Assembly (NCBI GenBank): GCA_905479105.1
Contig: CAJQLE010000001.1
Location: 361,628 to 425,627, forward strand
Source of the DNA: an uncultured Flavobacteriales bacterium
GTDB lineage: Bacteria > Bacteroidota > Bacteroidia > Flavobacteriales_G > Salibacteraceae
Direction of reading: 5' to 3'
Length of the DNA: 64,000 nucleotides
Program-made: the position numbers and the translations under genes
Shown: one piece after another, positions 41,967-50,316 of the stretch
Position numbering within the stretch: position 1 is the first letter of the stretch
How the letters are laid out: every line of letters starts with the position of its first letter
The notes under the pieces: model-generated
What the model was told of the DNA's origin: nothing
Seen by the model: only the letters and a program-made list of their open reading frames with translations
The model's database searches: none

Positions 41967-43769
41967 TTAGATAATGAATGAAGCCCCTTCTTCACTTTCG
42001 GTAACTAATGGCTTCAATCTATTGAATAGCTCGCGGCCCACACCGAATGAATCGAAGTTGTCCGCAGTAGTTATAGCCCTTTTCTCGACCTCGTCAAAAT
42101 TCAAGCAAGAGAGTGTTCCCTTATGAGCGTCAAGCTCTACAATATCTCCAGTTTGAAGTTTAGCAATTGGCCCTCCCTTGGCGGCATCAGGACTTAAATG
42201 AATAGCGGCAGGAACCTTTCCTGACGCGCCAGACATTCTCCCATCTGTCACCAACGCCACCTTGTAACCTTGACTCATTAGAAGACCCAATGTTGGTGTA
42301 AGCTTATGTAATTCAGGCATTCCATTAGAATGGGCACCTTGGTTTCTGACAACCACCACAACATCTTTATTCAATTCACCACGCTTGAATGCAGTGATCA
42401 CATCATCTTGATCTTCAAAGACTACAGCTGGTGCTTTCACCACGTAGTTTTCTTCTTTTACTGCAGAAACTTTGATGACCGATCGTCCCAAATTTCCTCT
42501 TAAAATTTTCAATCCTCCTGTAGGTGCAAATGGATCATTCACTCCTCTCATTACATTTTCATCCAATGACTTCTCTGGAGAATTTCTCCAAGCGAGCTTG
42601 CCGTTTTCCAAATAAGGTTCTTTAGTATAAGCCTCCAACCCTGTTCCAGCAGCAGTTTTTACATTTTCATTTAACAATCCGCCTTCTCTCAAAGTTTTCA
42701 TCAAGTACCCCATTCCACCGCATGCTTGGAAGTGATTGATATCTGCTGATCCGTTTGGATAAACACGCGTCAATTGAGGAACGGCTTCAGCAACATCGGA
42801 AAAGTCTTCCCAATTGATGATAATTCCTGCTGCTCTTGCAATTGCGATTAAATGTATAGTATGATTCGTTGATCCACCCGTAGAAACCAAGCCGACCAAA
42901 GCGTTTACGATACTCTCTGGTGTGATTACTTCATAAAGAGGAGTGTATTCATCACCTTGCGCTGTAATCTGCGTTAAGCGTTTGACTGTATAATCATTGA
43001 GTGCTTCACGCAACTCTGTTCCTGGCGTAATAAAAGACGCTCCTGGAAGATGAACTCCCATAATTTCCATGAGCATCTGATTGCTGTTGGCCGTGCCATA
43101 AAACGTACACGTACCTGCAGAATGATAAGATGCTGACTCTGCTTTTAAAAGCTCATCTCTGCCTATTCTTCCTGCTGCATATTCCTTTCTGAAGTGCGCT
43201 TTTTCGTCATTGGTGATTCCTGACTCCATGGGTCCACCTGGGACAAAAATGAACGGCAGATGACCAAAACGGAGAGCCCCGATCATCATTCCTGGTACAA
43301 TCTTATCGCAAATTCCTAAGCACATTCCTCCATCAAACATTTGATGTGACATACCAATGGCGGTTGATAAAGCAATAATGTCTCTACTAAACAATGAAAG
43401 CTCCATTCCTAGTTGACCTTGAGTAACTCCATCGCACATCGCTGGCACACCAGATGCTACTTGAGCAACTGCGCCATACTTTCTGGCTGACTGCCTTAAT
43501 GCTTCAGGATAATATTCATACGTCTTGTGAGCACTAAGCATATCATTATATGCAGTTATGATAGCAAGGTTAGCCTTGGTTGTGCCACTGAGCGACATTT
43601 TTTCATCATCAGCACAGGCAGCAAAAGCGTGAGCCAAATTTCCACACGCCAAATCTCCACGCGTTACTGAAGCGTTTTTCGATGAAGTCATCAAAGCGAT
43701 ATACTCTGATCTTGATTTGCTTGAGCGTTCTTTTATGCGCTCTGTTATTTCTTTGATTCTTTTATTCAT
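41967..43769 (-). CDS. edd: 6-phosphogluconate dehydratase
   Basis: The 600-residue member of the IlvD/Edd family has Fe-S cysteines in GVPAMCDGVTQG, GGMCLGICDKI and SAGTCTFYGTANSN. The IlvD/Edd signatures VALVTDGRMSGASGKVPAAIHLSPDA and NQGAHSNGMPELHKLTP are present. The substrate group is Edd rather than IlvD by length and operon context. It makes KDPG from 6-phosphogluconate. It lies seven bases after pgl. Confidence 0.97.
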   Translation of the reverse strand: MNKRIKEITERIKERSSKSRSEYIALMTSSKNASVTRGDLACGNLAHAFAACADDEKMSLSGTTKANLAIITAYNDMLSAHKTYEYYPEALRQSARKYGAVAQVASGVPAMCDGVTQGQLGMELSLFSRDIIALSTAIGMSHQMFDGGMCLGICDKIVPGMMIGALRFGHLPFIFVPGGPMESGITNDEKAHFRKEYAAGRIGRDELLKAESASYHSAGTCTFYGTANSNQMLMEIMGVHLPGASFITPGTELREALNDYTVKRLTQITAQGDEYTPLYEVITPESIVNALVGLVSTGGSTNHTIHLIAIARAAGIIINWEDFSDVAEAVPQLTRVYPNGSADINHFQACGGMGYLMKTLREGGLLNENVKTAAGTGLEAYTKEPYLENGKLAWRNSPEKSLDENVMRGVNDPFAPTGGLKILRGNLGRSVIKVSAVKEENYVVKAPAVVFEDQDDVITAFKRGELNKDVVVVVRNQGAHSNGMPELHKLTPTLGLLMSQGYKVALVTDGRMSGASGKVPAAIHLSPDAAKGGPIAKLQTGDIVELDAHKGTLSCLNFDEVEKRAITTADNFDSFGVGRELFNRLKPLVTESEEGASFII

Positions 43770-43776
43770 AAACTTT

Positions 43777-44457
43777 TTATTCTGCCCAATACACTTCCAA
43801 GTCTTTGAAATCTTGGTTCATAAATGCGGCAATAGGATAAATGTGATAATCTCTTTTTTGATCTGCTTCTTTCAATATTAAGGCCTTTTCAGCTCCATAA
43901 CAATGAAGAATTAATCTATTTGTATTCAACAAAGCCCTTCTAGTAAACGTAATTCGTTGATGAGGCGCTGTCGGTGGATTTGTAATAATCAAATCTTCCT
44001 CCGAATTCAAATCAATGCCATAATCCAATTCAGGAGCGTCAGGAAAAAGTGAAGCTGTGTGACCATCAGTGCCCATTCCTAAAATCACAACACTCAATGG
44101 AAAGTGATCGGATGAAAAGGCGTCCCTTACTTGCCGCAAATTATCTTCAGCATTTTCTGCATTTTGCACAAGAGGGATAAACTGGGCTTTTGCAGCCTTG
44201 TTTTGCAGCAAATTGGCTTTGACTAAGCCTCCATTTTGATCCTTATGACCATCTGGAACATAACGCTCATCTACCAGGGATATCGTGACTTTTGACCAAT
44301 CTAAATCAATGTTTGAAAGCAATTTAAACAGATTGACTGGTGTTGAACCTCCCGAAACTAATAGCGTTGCTTGACCTTTATGCTCAATATCGTATGCAAG
44401 AGTCTGCGCAATTTCAGAAGCTAGATTTGACTCTAACTCAAGTCTATTCATCGTCAT
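43777..44457 (-). CDS. pgl: 6-phosphogluconolactonase (DevB type)
   Basis: The 226-residue protein has the lactonase signatures LLVSGGSTPVNLFKLL near residue 40, SLVDERYVP near 85, and GMGTDGHTASLFPD near 145. It hydrolyses 6-phosphogluconolactone after glucose-6-phosphate oxidation. Its start overlaps the zwf end by 14 bases, so it is translationally coupled. Confidence 0.95.
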   Translation of the reverse strand: MTMNRLELESNLASEIAQTLAYDIEHKGQATLLVSGGSTPVNLFKLLSNIDLDWSKVTISLVDERYVPDGHKDQNGGLVKANLLQNKAAKAQFIPLVQNAENAEDNLRQVRDAFSSDHFPLSVVILGMGTDGHTASLFPDAPELDYGIDLNSEEDLIITNPPTAPHQRITFTRRALLNTNRLILHCYGAEKALILKEADQKRDYHIYPIAAFMNQDFKDLEVYWAE

Positions 44458-45946
44458 CCTCCAACTTCTTTTGAGCCTTGATCACATGTCTTGATTTAAC
44501 CCACTCGTGATCACCATCCATTACTTTGTCTCCAGGCCCCCATGTTCCAGCTTCGTACAAGACATTTGGCATTTTTGATTTTTCCCAGTTGGTTAAAAGC
44601 GATTCTGCCCATGTCCATGCGGCCTTCACTTCATCCCTGCGCATAAACAAGGTTTGATTTCCTCTAACCACATCCATTAATAGACGCTCGTAAGCTTCAG
44701 GAAATCGCTGATCAAAATGCTCAGCATAATCTAACTCAAGCGAGAATGGCTTGTAACGATATCCACCCGGACCAGGAATTTTAACCATTTGTTGCAGTTC
44801 AATTCTTTCTTCTGGTTGCAATCTAATGGTCAATTTATTATTGGCCATTTTTTTACGATCAGGGAATAAGTTGTGAGGCACATCTTTGAAATTGATCACA
44901 ATTTCTGAATATCGATGCGGCATTCTCTTTCCAGTTCTTAAGAAGAACGGAACACCACCCCAGCGCCAATTATCTACGTGAGCTTTTAAGGCCACAAATG
45001 TTTCCGTATTCGACTCAAATTTGTCGATATCTTCTAGGTAAGAAGGAAGCCTCCCTTCGCCAGTATTTCCTCTTGTATACTGACCTCTTACAGTCTCCGT
45101 TAAAATCGAATTCTTGTCATACAAACGAAGCGCCCTTAAAACCTTGAGTTTTTCATCACGTACTAAATCTGCTTCAAGCATTACCGGAGGCTCCATTGCA
45201 ATTAAACACAGAAGCTGCAAAAGGTGGTTTTGAACCATGTCTCTCAGCGCTCCATACTTATCATAAAACCCGCCACGAGTTCCTACGCCAATCGATTCGG
45301 CTACGGTAATCTGAATATTATCAATGTCTTGTGCGTTCCATGAGCTCTCAAATATATTGTTGGCAAATCGAAGCACCATAAGGTTCTGAACCGTTTCCTT
45401 TCCAAGATAATGGTCGATACGGTAAATCTGCTCTTCCGGAAAATGCAGTGCTACTTGATTATTAACTGCTTCCGAACTTTTTAGATCAGTTCCAAGAGGC
45501 TTTTCTAAAACTACACGCGCATCGGGAATGATATAACCTTGATTGTCAAGGTACTCACATATAGGACCAAAAGCCGCAGCTGGCGTAGCCAAATAGAAAA
45601 CCCTGATTGAATGGAAATCCTTTGTAAACCATTTTGCAGCATGTGCATCTTCCAACTTTTTATCCGTATCAATTTGCGCGAAAGTGACCATGGATAGAAG
45701 CTTTAAAATCACTGCACCATCGGCATCCTTGATGTATTCCTTCAAGCTTTTCTCAAGCTGTTCGATAAAATCTTTTTGAGTACGCTTTGACCTTGAAACA
45801 GCCATCACTCGGCTTGATTCATCGATCTGGTGTTCATTCAAGCGATGGTAAAGCGCTGGAAATATTTTTCTGAATGACAAGTCTCCATCTCCTCCGAAGA
45901 TTATGAGATCGAAATTGTCCATTATTTGTTTTTGATTAGTTGTCAT
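44444..45946 (-). CDS. zwf: Glucose-6-phosphate 1-dehydrogenase
   Basis: The 500-residue enzyme has the coenzyme motif IIFGGDGDLSFRK, the active-site signature RIDHYLGKETVQNL and KRMPHRYSEIVINFK. A start at residue 9 (MDNFDLI, 45922) is possible. It makes 6-phosphogluconolactone and NAD(P)H and opens the zwf-pgl-edd-eda operon. A TATCTTTG promoter element (45964-45971, minus strand) and a palindromic operator (45977-45999) lie directly upstream. Confidence 0.97.
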   Translation of the reverse strand: MTTNQKQIMDNFDLIIFGGDGDLSFRKIFPALYHRLNEHQIDESSRVMAVSRSKRTQKDFIEQLEKSLKEYIKDADGAVILKLLSMVTFAQIDTDKKLEDAHAAKWFTKDFHSIRVFYLATPAAAFGPICEYLDNQGYIIPDARVVLEKPLGTDLKSSEAVNNQVALHFPEEQIYRIDHYLGKETVQNLMVLRFANNIFESSWNAQDIDNIQITVAESIGVGTRGGFYDKYGALRDMVQNHLLQLLCLIAMEPPVMLEADLVRDEKLKVLRALRLYDKNSILTETVRGQYTRGNTGEGRLPSYLEDIDKFESNTETFVALKAHVDNWRWGGVPFFLRTGKRMPHRYSEIVINFKDVPHNLFPDRKKMANNKLTIRLQPEERIELQQMVKIPGPGGYRYKPFSLELDYAEHFDQRFPEAYERLLMDVVRGNQTLFMRRDEVKAAWTWAESLLTNWEKSKMPNVLYEAGTWGPGDKVMDGDHEWVKSRHVIKAQKKLEDDDE

Positions 45947-45963
45947 ATTTTCAATAAGAATCT

Positions 45964-45971
45964 CAAAGATA
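45964..45971 (-). promoter_or_regulatory. Bacteroidota -7 promoter element of the zwf operon
   Basis: TATCTTTG on the minus strand matches TAnnTTTG, 18 bases before the zwf ATG. The palindromic operator covers the region immediately upstream, where RNA polymerase would contact the -33 box. Confidence 0.55.
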
Positions 45972-45976
45972 ATTCA

Positions 45977-45999
45977 CTTAGTGTAGTTTTTACACTATC
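45977..45999. promoter_or_regulatory. NrtR1-type operator before zwf: CTTAGTGTA-N5-TACACTATC
   Basis: This inverted repeat has the core TAGTGTA-GTTTT-TACACTA. It shares geometry and most bases with the operator at 40579. It sits against the zwf -7 element, so a bound regulator would affect initiation. Confidence 0.65.
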
Positions 46000-46076
46000 T
46001 AATTCATATTTAACCTGCACTTAACAAAGCATAACTAACACTTACTATTGTGATATCAAAGCTAATCACTGAAAAA

Positions 46077-46517
46077 ATGGAATGGATTGAACTTGGTTTA
46101 TTAGGCCTATTTCTTGCGACATTTTTAGCGGCCACGGTTGTTCCATTCAGCTCAGAGGCTGTTTTGGCAGGGTTGATTTTAGCTGACTTCGACCCTGTTT
46201 CCTGCCTAATTGTAGCAACACTAGGCAATACTTTGGGTGGATTAACCAGCTTTGGACTGGGCTATTTGGGAAATTGGCATTGGATCAATCGATACTTAAA
46301 AGTAGAAGAGAGTAGCGTAAATAAATGGAAACAAACCGTTGATAAATTCGGCTCTTACACTGCGTTGCTCTGCTGGCTGCCTTTTGTAGGCGACCTCATT
46401 GCCATAGCGCTTGGGTTGTTTAAAGCATCAGTTTGGAAAGTAACAATATGGATGACATTGGGCAAAGCAGCCAGATACGCATTCGTAATTTGGGCTTTGT
46501 TGTATTCAGCCCGTTAG
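46077..46517 (+). CDS. YqaA/DedA-like small membrane protein
   Basis: The ATG at 46077 (146 residues) is preferred to the GTG at 46050. The protein has about four membrane segments and the VTT/SNARE-associated (DedA-like) pattern: FLAATVVPFSSEAVLAGLIL, then GNTLGGLTSFGLGYLG, and FGSYTALLCWLPFVGDLIAIALG. Relatives include YqaA. DedA proteins help move lipid carriers across the membrane, but the YqaA branch is not well defined. It overlaps the convergent mfd by four bases. Confidence 0.85.
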   Translation: MEWIELGLLGLFLATFLAATVVPFSSEAVLAGLILADFDPVSCLIVATLGNTLGGLTSFGLGYLGNWHWINRYLKVEESSVNKWKQTVDKFGSYTALLCWLPFVGDLIAIALGLFKASVWKVTIWMTLGKAARYAFVIWALLYSAR

Positions 46518-49500
46518 GCCTCTAACCGCATTACTTCCTCTAGTATTTCAGTTGCTTTTTCTAGCGTAGAAATATTCGTGAACACCAAACTCAATCGATC
46601 GTTACGCTCCCTTAATTGAACACGATTTGGATTGGTCTGAACAAACATCAGAACCTTTTCAAATTTGGGTGATTGGAAGTAGGTAGAATCCTTGTCGGAA
46701 ATGAAATAGCCGATGATCTTTTTGTTTTTGAAAACTACTTTCTCAAACCCGATATCCTTTCCGGCCCAAATCAAGCGTTTGGATCTTAAAAGCCTCTCAA
46801 ATGAAGGTGGAATAGGTCCAAATCGATCTTCGATGCCTTGTACGAAATGATTCAACGCTTCCATGTCATTTACATCTGCTAAGCTTCGATAGATATTCAT
46901 CCGCTCGGTAATGTTATTGATGTAGTCATCAGGAATCATCACTTCTAGATCAGTTTCCAATTGACAATCACTAACATAAACTCTTTCCTTGTCTTCTTCG
47001 AATAGTCCTTTGAATTCAGTTTCCTTCAGCTCCTCCATGGCTTCTTCAAGAATCTTCTGATACGTTTCGTATCCAATATCTGTAATGAAACCACTTTGTT
47101 CTCCTCCAAGTAAATTTCCTGCGCCACGAATGTCCAAATCGCGCATTGCAATGCTGAAGCCACTTCCCAGCTCGCTGAATTGCTCAATTGCCGTGAGTCG
47201 TTTTCGCGCTTCACTTGTCAGCGTACTCATTGGTGGACACAACAGATAACAAAATGCCTTCCTGTTAGATCTTCCAACCCTGCCCCGCATTTGATGCAAA
47301 TCACTTAAACCAAAGTTCTGCGCTTGATTGATAATGATCGTATTTGCATTGGGAATATCCAAGCCACTCTCGATAATGGTCGTAGAAACCAAAACATCAA
47401 ATTCTCCCTCGATAAAACGAAGCATCACTTCTTCCAATTGATGACCTTCCATCTGCCCGTGAGCAAAATCAACCTCAGCCTCGGGGACAATTTTCTTGAT
47501 CATTGCACATACTTCAGCGATATTCTGAACGCGATTATGAATGAAAAAGATTTGCCCATTTCGAGTCAGTTCAGCATAGATAGCATCTTTAATGACCGCT
47601 TCATTAAAGGTGTGAAGCTCTGTTTGAACGGGATATCTATTGGGCGGAGGAGTGTTGATCACACTTAAATCTCGAGCACCCATTAAAGAGAACTGCAGAG
47701 TGCGCGGAATCGGGGTTGCCGTTAATGTTAGTGAGTCAACATTGACGCGCATTGTTTTCAATTTATCCTTCACACCCACTCCAAATTTCTGTTCCTCATC
47801 AATGATCATCAAGCCAAGGTCTTTGAACTTAACGTCCTTCCCAACGATCCGATGTGTTCCAATAAGGATATCAATTTTGCCCTCCGCTAGTTTCTTCAGG
47901 GTCTCCTTTTGTTGTTTAGCTGATCTGAAACGGTTGATATAATCCACCGTGACTGGAAAGTCTTTCAATCGATCACTGAATGTCTTGAAGTGTTGCGCAG
48001 TAAGAATAGTGGTTGGTGCCAAAATGGCAACTTGCTTGCCATCGGTAGCTGCTTTGAATGCTGCGCGAATAGCAACTTCCGTTTTTCCAAAGCCAACATC
48101 ACCACATACCAAACGGTCCATCGGATATGGCTTTTCCAAATCAGCTTTTATAGCATTGGTTGCTTTCTCTTGATCAGGAGTGTCTTCATAAATGAATGAA
48201 GATTCAAGCTCGGTTTGCAGATATGTATCAGGGCTAAAAGCAAATCCGTTTTTCAGTTTTCGCTCTGCGTAAAGCTTGATCAAATCGTAGGCAATCTCTT
48301 TGACCTTTTTCTTGGTCTTATTCTTAAGGCTTTGCCATGCATTAGAACCCAATTTATTGATTTTGGGCGGGGTGCCTTCTTTCCCAACAAACTTGGAAAT
48401 TCGATGCAAGGAGTGAATACTCACATAAAGCACATCACCACCAGAATAAATGAGGCGGATGGCTTCCTGCGTTTGGCCATTCACATCAATTTTCTGAATA
48501 CCTGAATACTGACCAATTCCGTGATCTATATGCACCACATAATCTCCTGGCTGTAAATCGCTAAGTTCTTTAAGGGTGATTTGTCGCTCAGAGTCTGCGA
48601 AGCCTTCTTTCAGCCTATAACGATGATAACGCTCAAACAATTGGTGATCAGTATAGCAAACCAATTTTGCATCATGATCAATAAATCCTTCGTGAATAGA
48701 AGTATTTATTCCTTCAAAATCAAACGTCTTTTCTGTCGTTTCTCGATTCAACAGAATGTCTTCAAAAATTTGATGAAGACGAGTAATTTGCTTTGGATTT
48801 GTTGTGAAAATGTAGTTGTGAAACCCATTTCGAGTGTGATTCGTCAAATCAGTAATGAGCAAATCAAAATTCTTGTTGAATGATACTTGTGGTGTTTGAT
48901 TAAATCTGATTTCAACATCCGGCTTCATCAAACTTGGCCGATCGAATTCCACTTGTGTAAAAGCGCCCAATTGATCTAAATACAACTCCTCACTGACATA
49001 TAATTCTGACGGTTGAACCTGTTTTATCGCGCCTGTTAAGCGAGCAAATTTCTCTTCCGATTTTTTGAATAAATCAGCCACATGCTCCTGAATCAGTTCA
49101 AAATTCTTCAACCAAACTACTGAGCTTTCAGGTATATATTGAAGAAATGTTTGTCTCACTTCCTTGAGTGCTTGTTTCTGCACGTCAGGAATGATACTGA
49201 TGTGCCCATGATCCTTAACACTCAATTGAGACACTGGATCAAACGTGCGTAAACTATCAACTTTATCCCCAAATAACTCAACGCGGAATGGACGATCATT
49301 TGAAAAACTCCAGATATCTATAATCCCTCCACGGATGGCATATTGCCCCGGCTGATAAACAAAATCAACGCGCTCAAATTCGAGCTCTTGTAGCACCTCA
49401 TTGACGAACTCCTGAGATAGGTTATCACCTACGTTAACAGTAAGTGTGTTCTTAACCAGACTCTGTTTCGTGACCACTTTTTCTGAAAGTGCATCAGCAT

Positions 49501-49903
49501 AAGAAACAATAACGAAATGACGCTTTCGGGTATTGATAGCACTCAACACTTCTGCGCGCATCAGGCCATTTTCACCTTCCTTTTTCTTTCCTGAGAACTC
49601 CTCCATTCCTTCTTCAATTGCCTCATATGCTTTTTTATCACTATGAGGGAAAAAGAAAATTCGATTGGGCGAAATGAGGTTTTGAATATCGTTATAGAAA
49701 TAGGCCGCCTCTTCTCGATCGTTAAACACAAGAAGATGATGAACTTCCTTCTTTTTGAAGGCTGCGGCAACTATAAAGCTTAAGGCAGAACCAGCTATAC
49801 CTTTTATTCGGTGGCGAATGGGCACAGGAAGATCGGGTCCAAACTCAAATTGATCAATTTGCGGACTCTTTTCAAAATGCTTTTTAAGATCGTCTATTCC
49901 CAC
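46514..49903 (-). CDS. mfd: Transcription-repair coupling factor
   Basis: The 1129 residues match Mfd. They include an N-terminal UvrB-homology region, a CarD-like RNA polymerase-interacting domain (LQPGDYVVHIDHGIGQYSGI, about 450), and a RecG-like helicase with Walker A VCGDVGFGKTEVAIRAAF and box II DEEQKFGV. They also include TATPIPRT and QMRGRVGRSNRKAF motifs and the C-terminal TRCF domain. It removes stalled RNA polymerase and recruits excision repair. It appears monocistronic. Confidence 0.97.
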   Translation of the reverse strand: MGIDDLKKHFEKSPQIDQFEFGPDLPVPIRHRIKGIAGSALSFIVAAAFKKKEVHHLLVFNDREEAAYFYNDIQNLISPNRIFFFPHSDKKAYEAIEEGMEEFSGKKKEGENGLMRAEVLSAINTRKRHFVIVSYADALSEKVVTKQSLVKNTLTVNVGDNLSQEFVNEVLQELEFERVDFVYQPGQYAIRGGIIDIWSFSNDRPFRVELFGDKVDSLRTFDPVSQLSVKDHGHISIIPDVQKQALKEVRQTFLQYIPESSVVWLKNFELIQEHVADLFKKSEEKFARLTGAIKQVQPSELYVSEELYLDQLGAFTQVEFDRPSLMKPDVEIRFNQTPQVSFNKNFDLLITDLTNHTRNGFHNYIFTTNPKQITRLHQIFEDILLNRETTEKTFDFEGINTSIHEGFIDHDAKLVCYTDHQLFERYHRYRLKEGFADSERQITLKELSDLQPGDYVVHIDHGIGQYSGIQKIDVNGQTQEAIRLIYSGGDVLYVSIHSLHRISKFVGKEGTPPKINKLGSNAWQSLKNKTKKKVKEIAYDLIKLYAERKLKNGFAFSPDTYLQTELESSFIYEDTPDQEKATNAIKADLEKPYPMDRLVCGDVGFGKTEVAIRAAFKAATDGKQVAILAPTTILTAQHFKTFSDRLKDFPVTVDYINRFRSAKQQKETLKKLAEGKIDILIGTHRIVGKDVKFKDLGLMIIDEEQKFGVGVKDKLKTMRVNVDSLTLTATPIPRTLQFSLMGARDLSVINTPPPNRYPVQTELHTFNEAVIKDAIYAELTRNGQIFFIHNRVQNIAEVCAMIKKIVPEAEVDFAHGQMEGHQLEEVMLRFIEGEFDVLVSTTIIESGLDIPNANTIIINQAQNFGLSDLHQMRGRVGRSNRKAFCYLLCPPMSTLTSEARKRLTAIEQFSELGSGFSIAMRDLDIRGAGNLLGGEQSGFITDIGYETYQKILEEAMEELKETEFKGLFEEDKERVYVSDCQLETDLEVMIPDDYINNITERMNIYRSLADVNDMEALNHFVQGIEDRFGPIPPSFERLLRSKRLIWAGKDIGFEKVVFKNKKIIGYFISDKDSTYFQSPKFEKVLMFVQTNPNRVQLRERNDRLSLVFTNISTLEKATEILEEVMRLEA

Positions 49904-49983
49904 AGTTCTAACGAACCACGAAAGTCGCTAAAAGTTGATAGCATTTGCTTGAAAATCTTGAGTTCAAAAATTGCGTTGAATTC

Positions 49984-50241
49984 TTATTCCAATCGCTTAT
50001 CGCACTCACATTCATAACAAGCCTCCAACGTTTCGAATGGAACCACACCCTCGCATCCGCCATAAATGAATTCCTCACACTGACCAGAAACAGCGTTGTA
50101 ATAGTATTTAGAAAGCATGGCGTAGCATGGCCCTGCTTCTGGTGTCAATTCGCAACGCTGCGACTTTTCACAGTCATCTTCATTCTTATCGCATGAAAGA
50201 CTAAAAAAGATAACAACAAGTATTAATAGAGGGTGTCTCAT
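49984..50241 (-). CDS. Kunitz/BPTI-domain lipoprotein
   Basis: The ATG at 50241 gives 85 residues with a lipoprotein signal (LVVIFFSLSCDKNE). After it, six cysteines are spaced C-x8-C-x15-C-x7-C-x11-C-x2-C, with the hallmark GPC, then YYYN and FIYGGCEG. This is the Kunitz/BPTI pattern, with the last two gaps each one shorter than usual. Kunitz domains are serine-protease inhibitors best known from animals and are uncommon in bacteria. The predicted role is surface-bound protease inhibition. It stands alone between mfd and GH3. Confidence 0.8.
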   Translation of the reverse strand: MRHPLLILVVIFFSLSCDKNEDDCEKSQRCELTPEAGPCYAMLSKYYYNAVSGQCEEFIYGGCEGVVPFETLEACYECECDKRLE

Positions 50242-50316
50242 ACATTCAAAGTTAACGAAACGCTCTTTCAAAAAGCAATATACCTTCCTGATTTAGAACA
50301 CGGTAGGAGATATATC

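Noticed and set aside
46010-46228. Minus-strand open frame opposite the YqaA-like gene
   Set aside because: It is low-complexity antisense of membrane helices; no start context and no homology signal.
47324-48883. Several plus-strand frames of 70-114 residues inside mfd
   Set aside because: All overlap conserved Mfd helicase motifs on the other strand.
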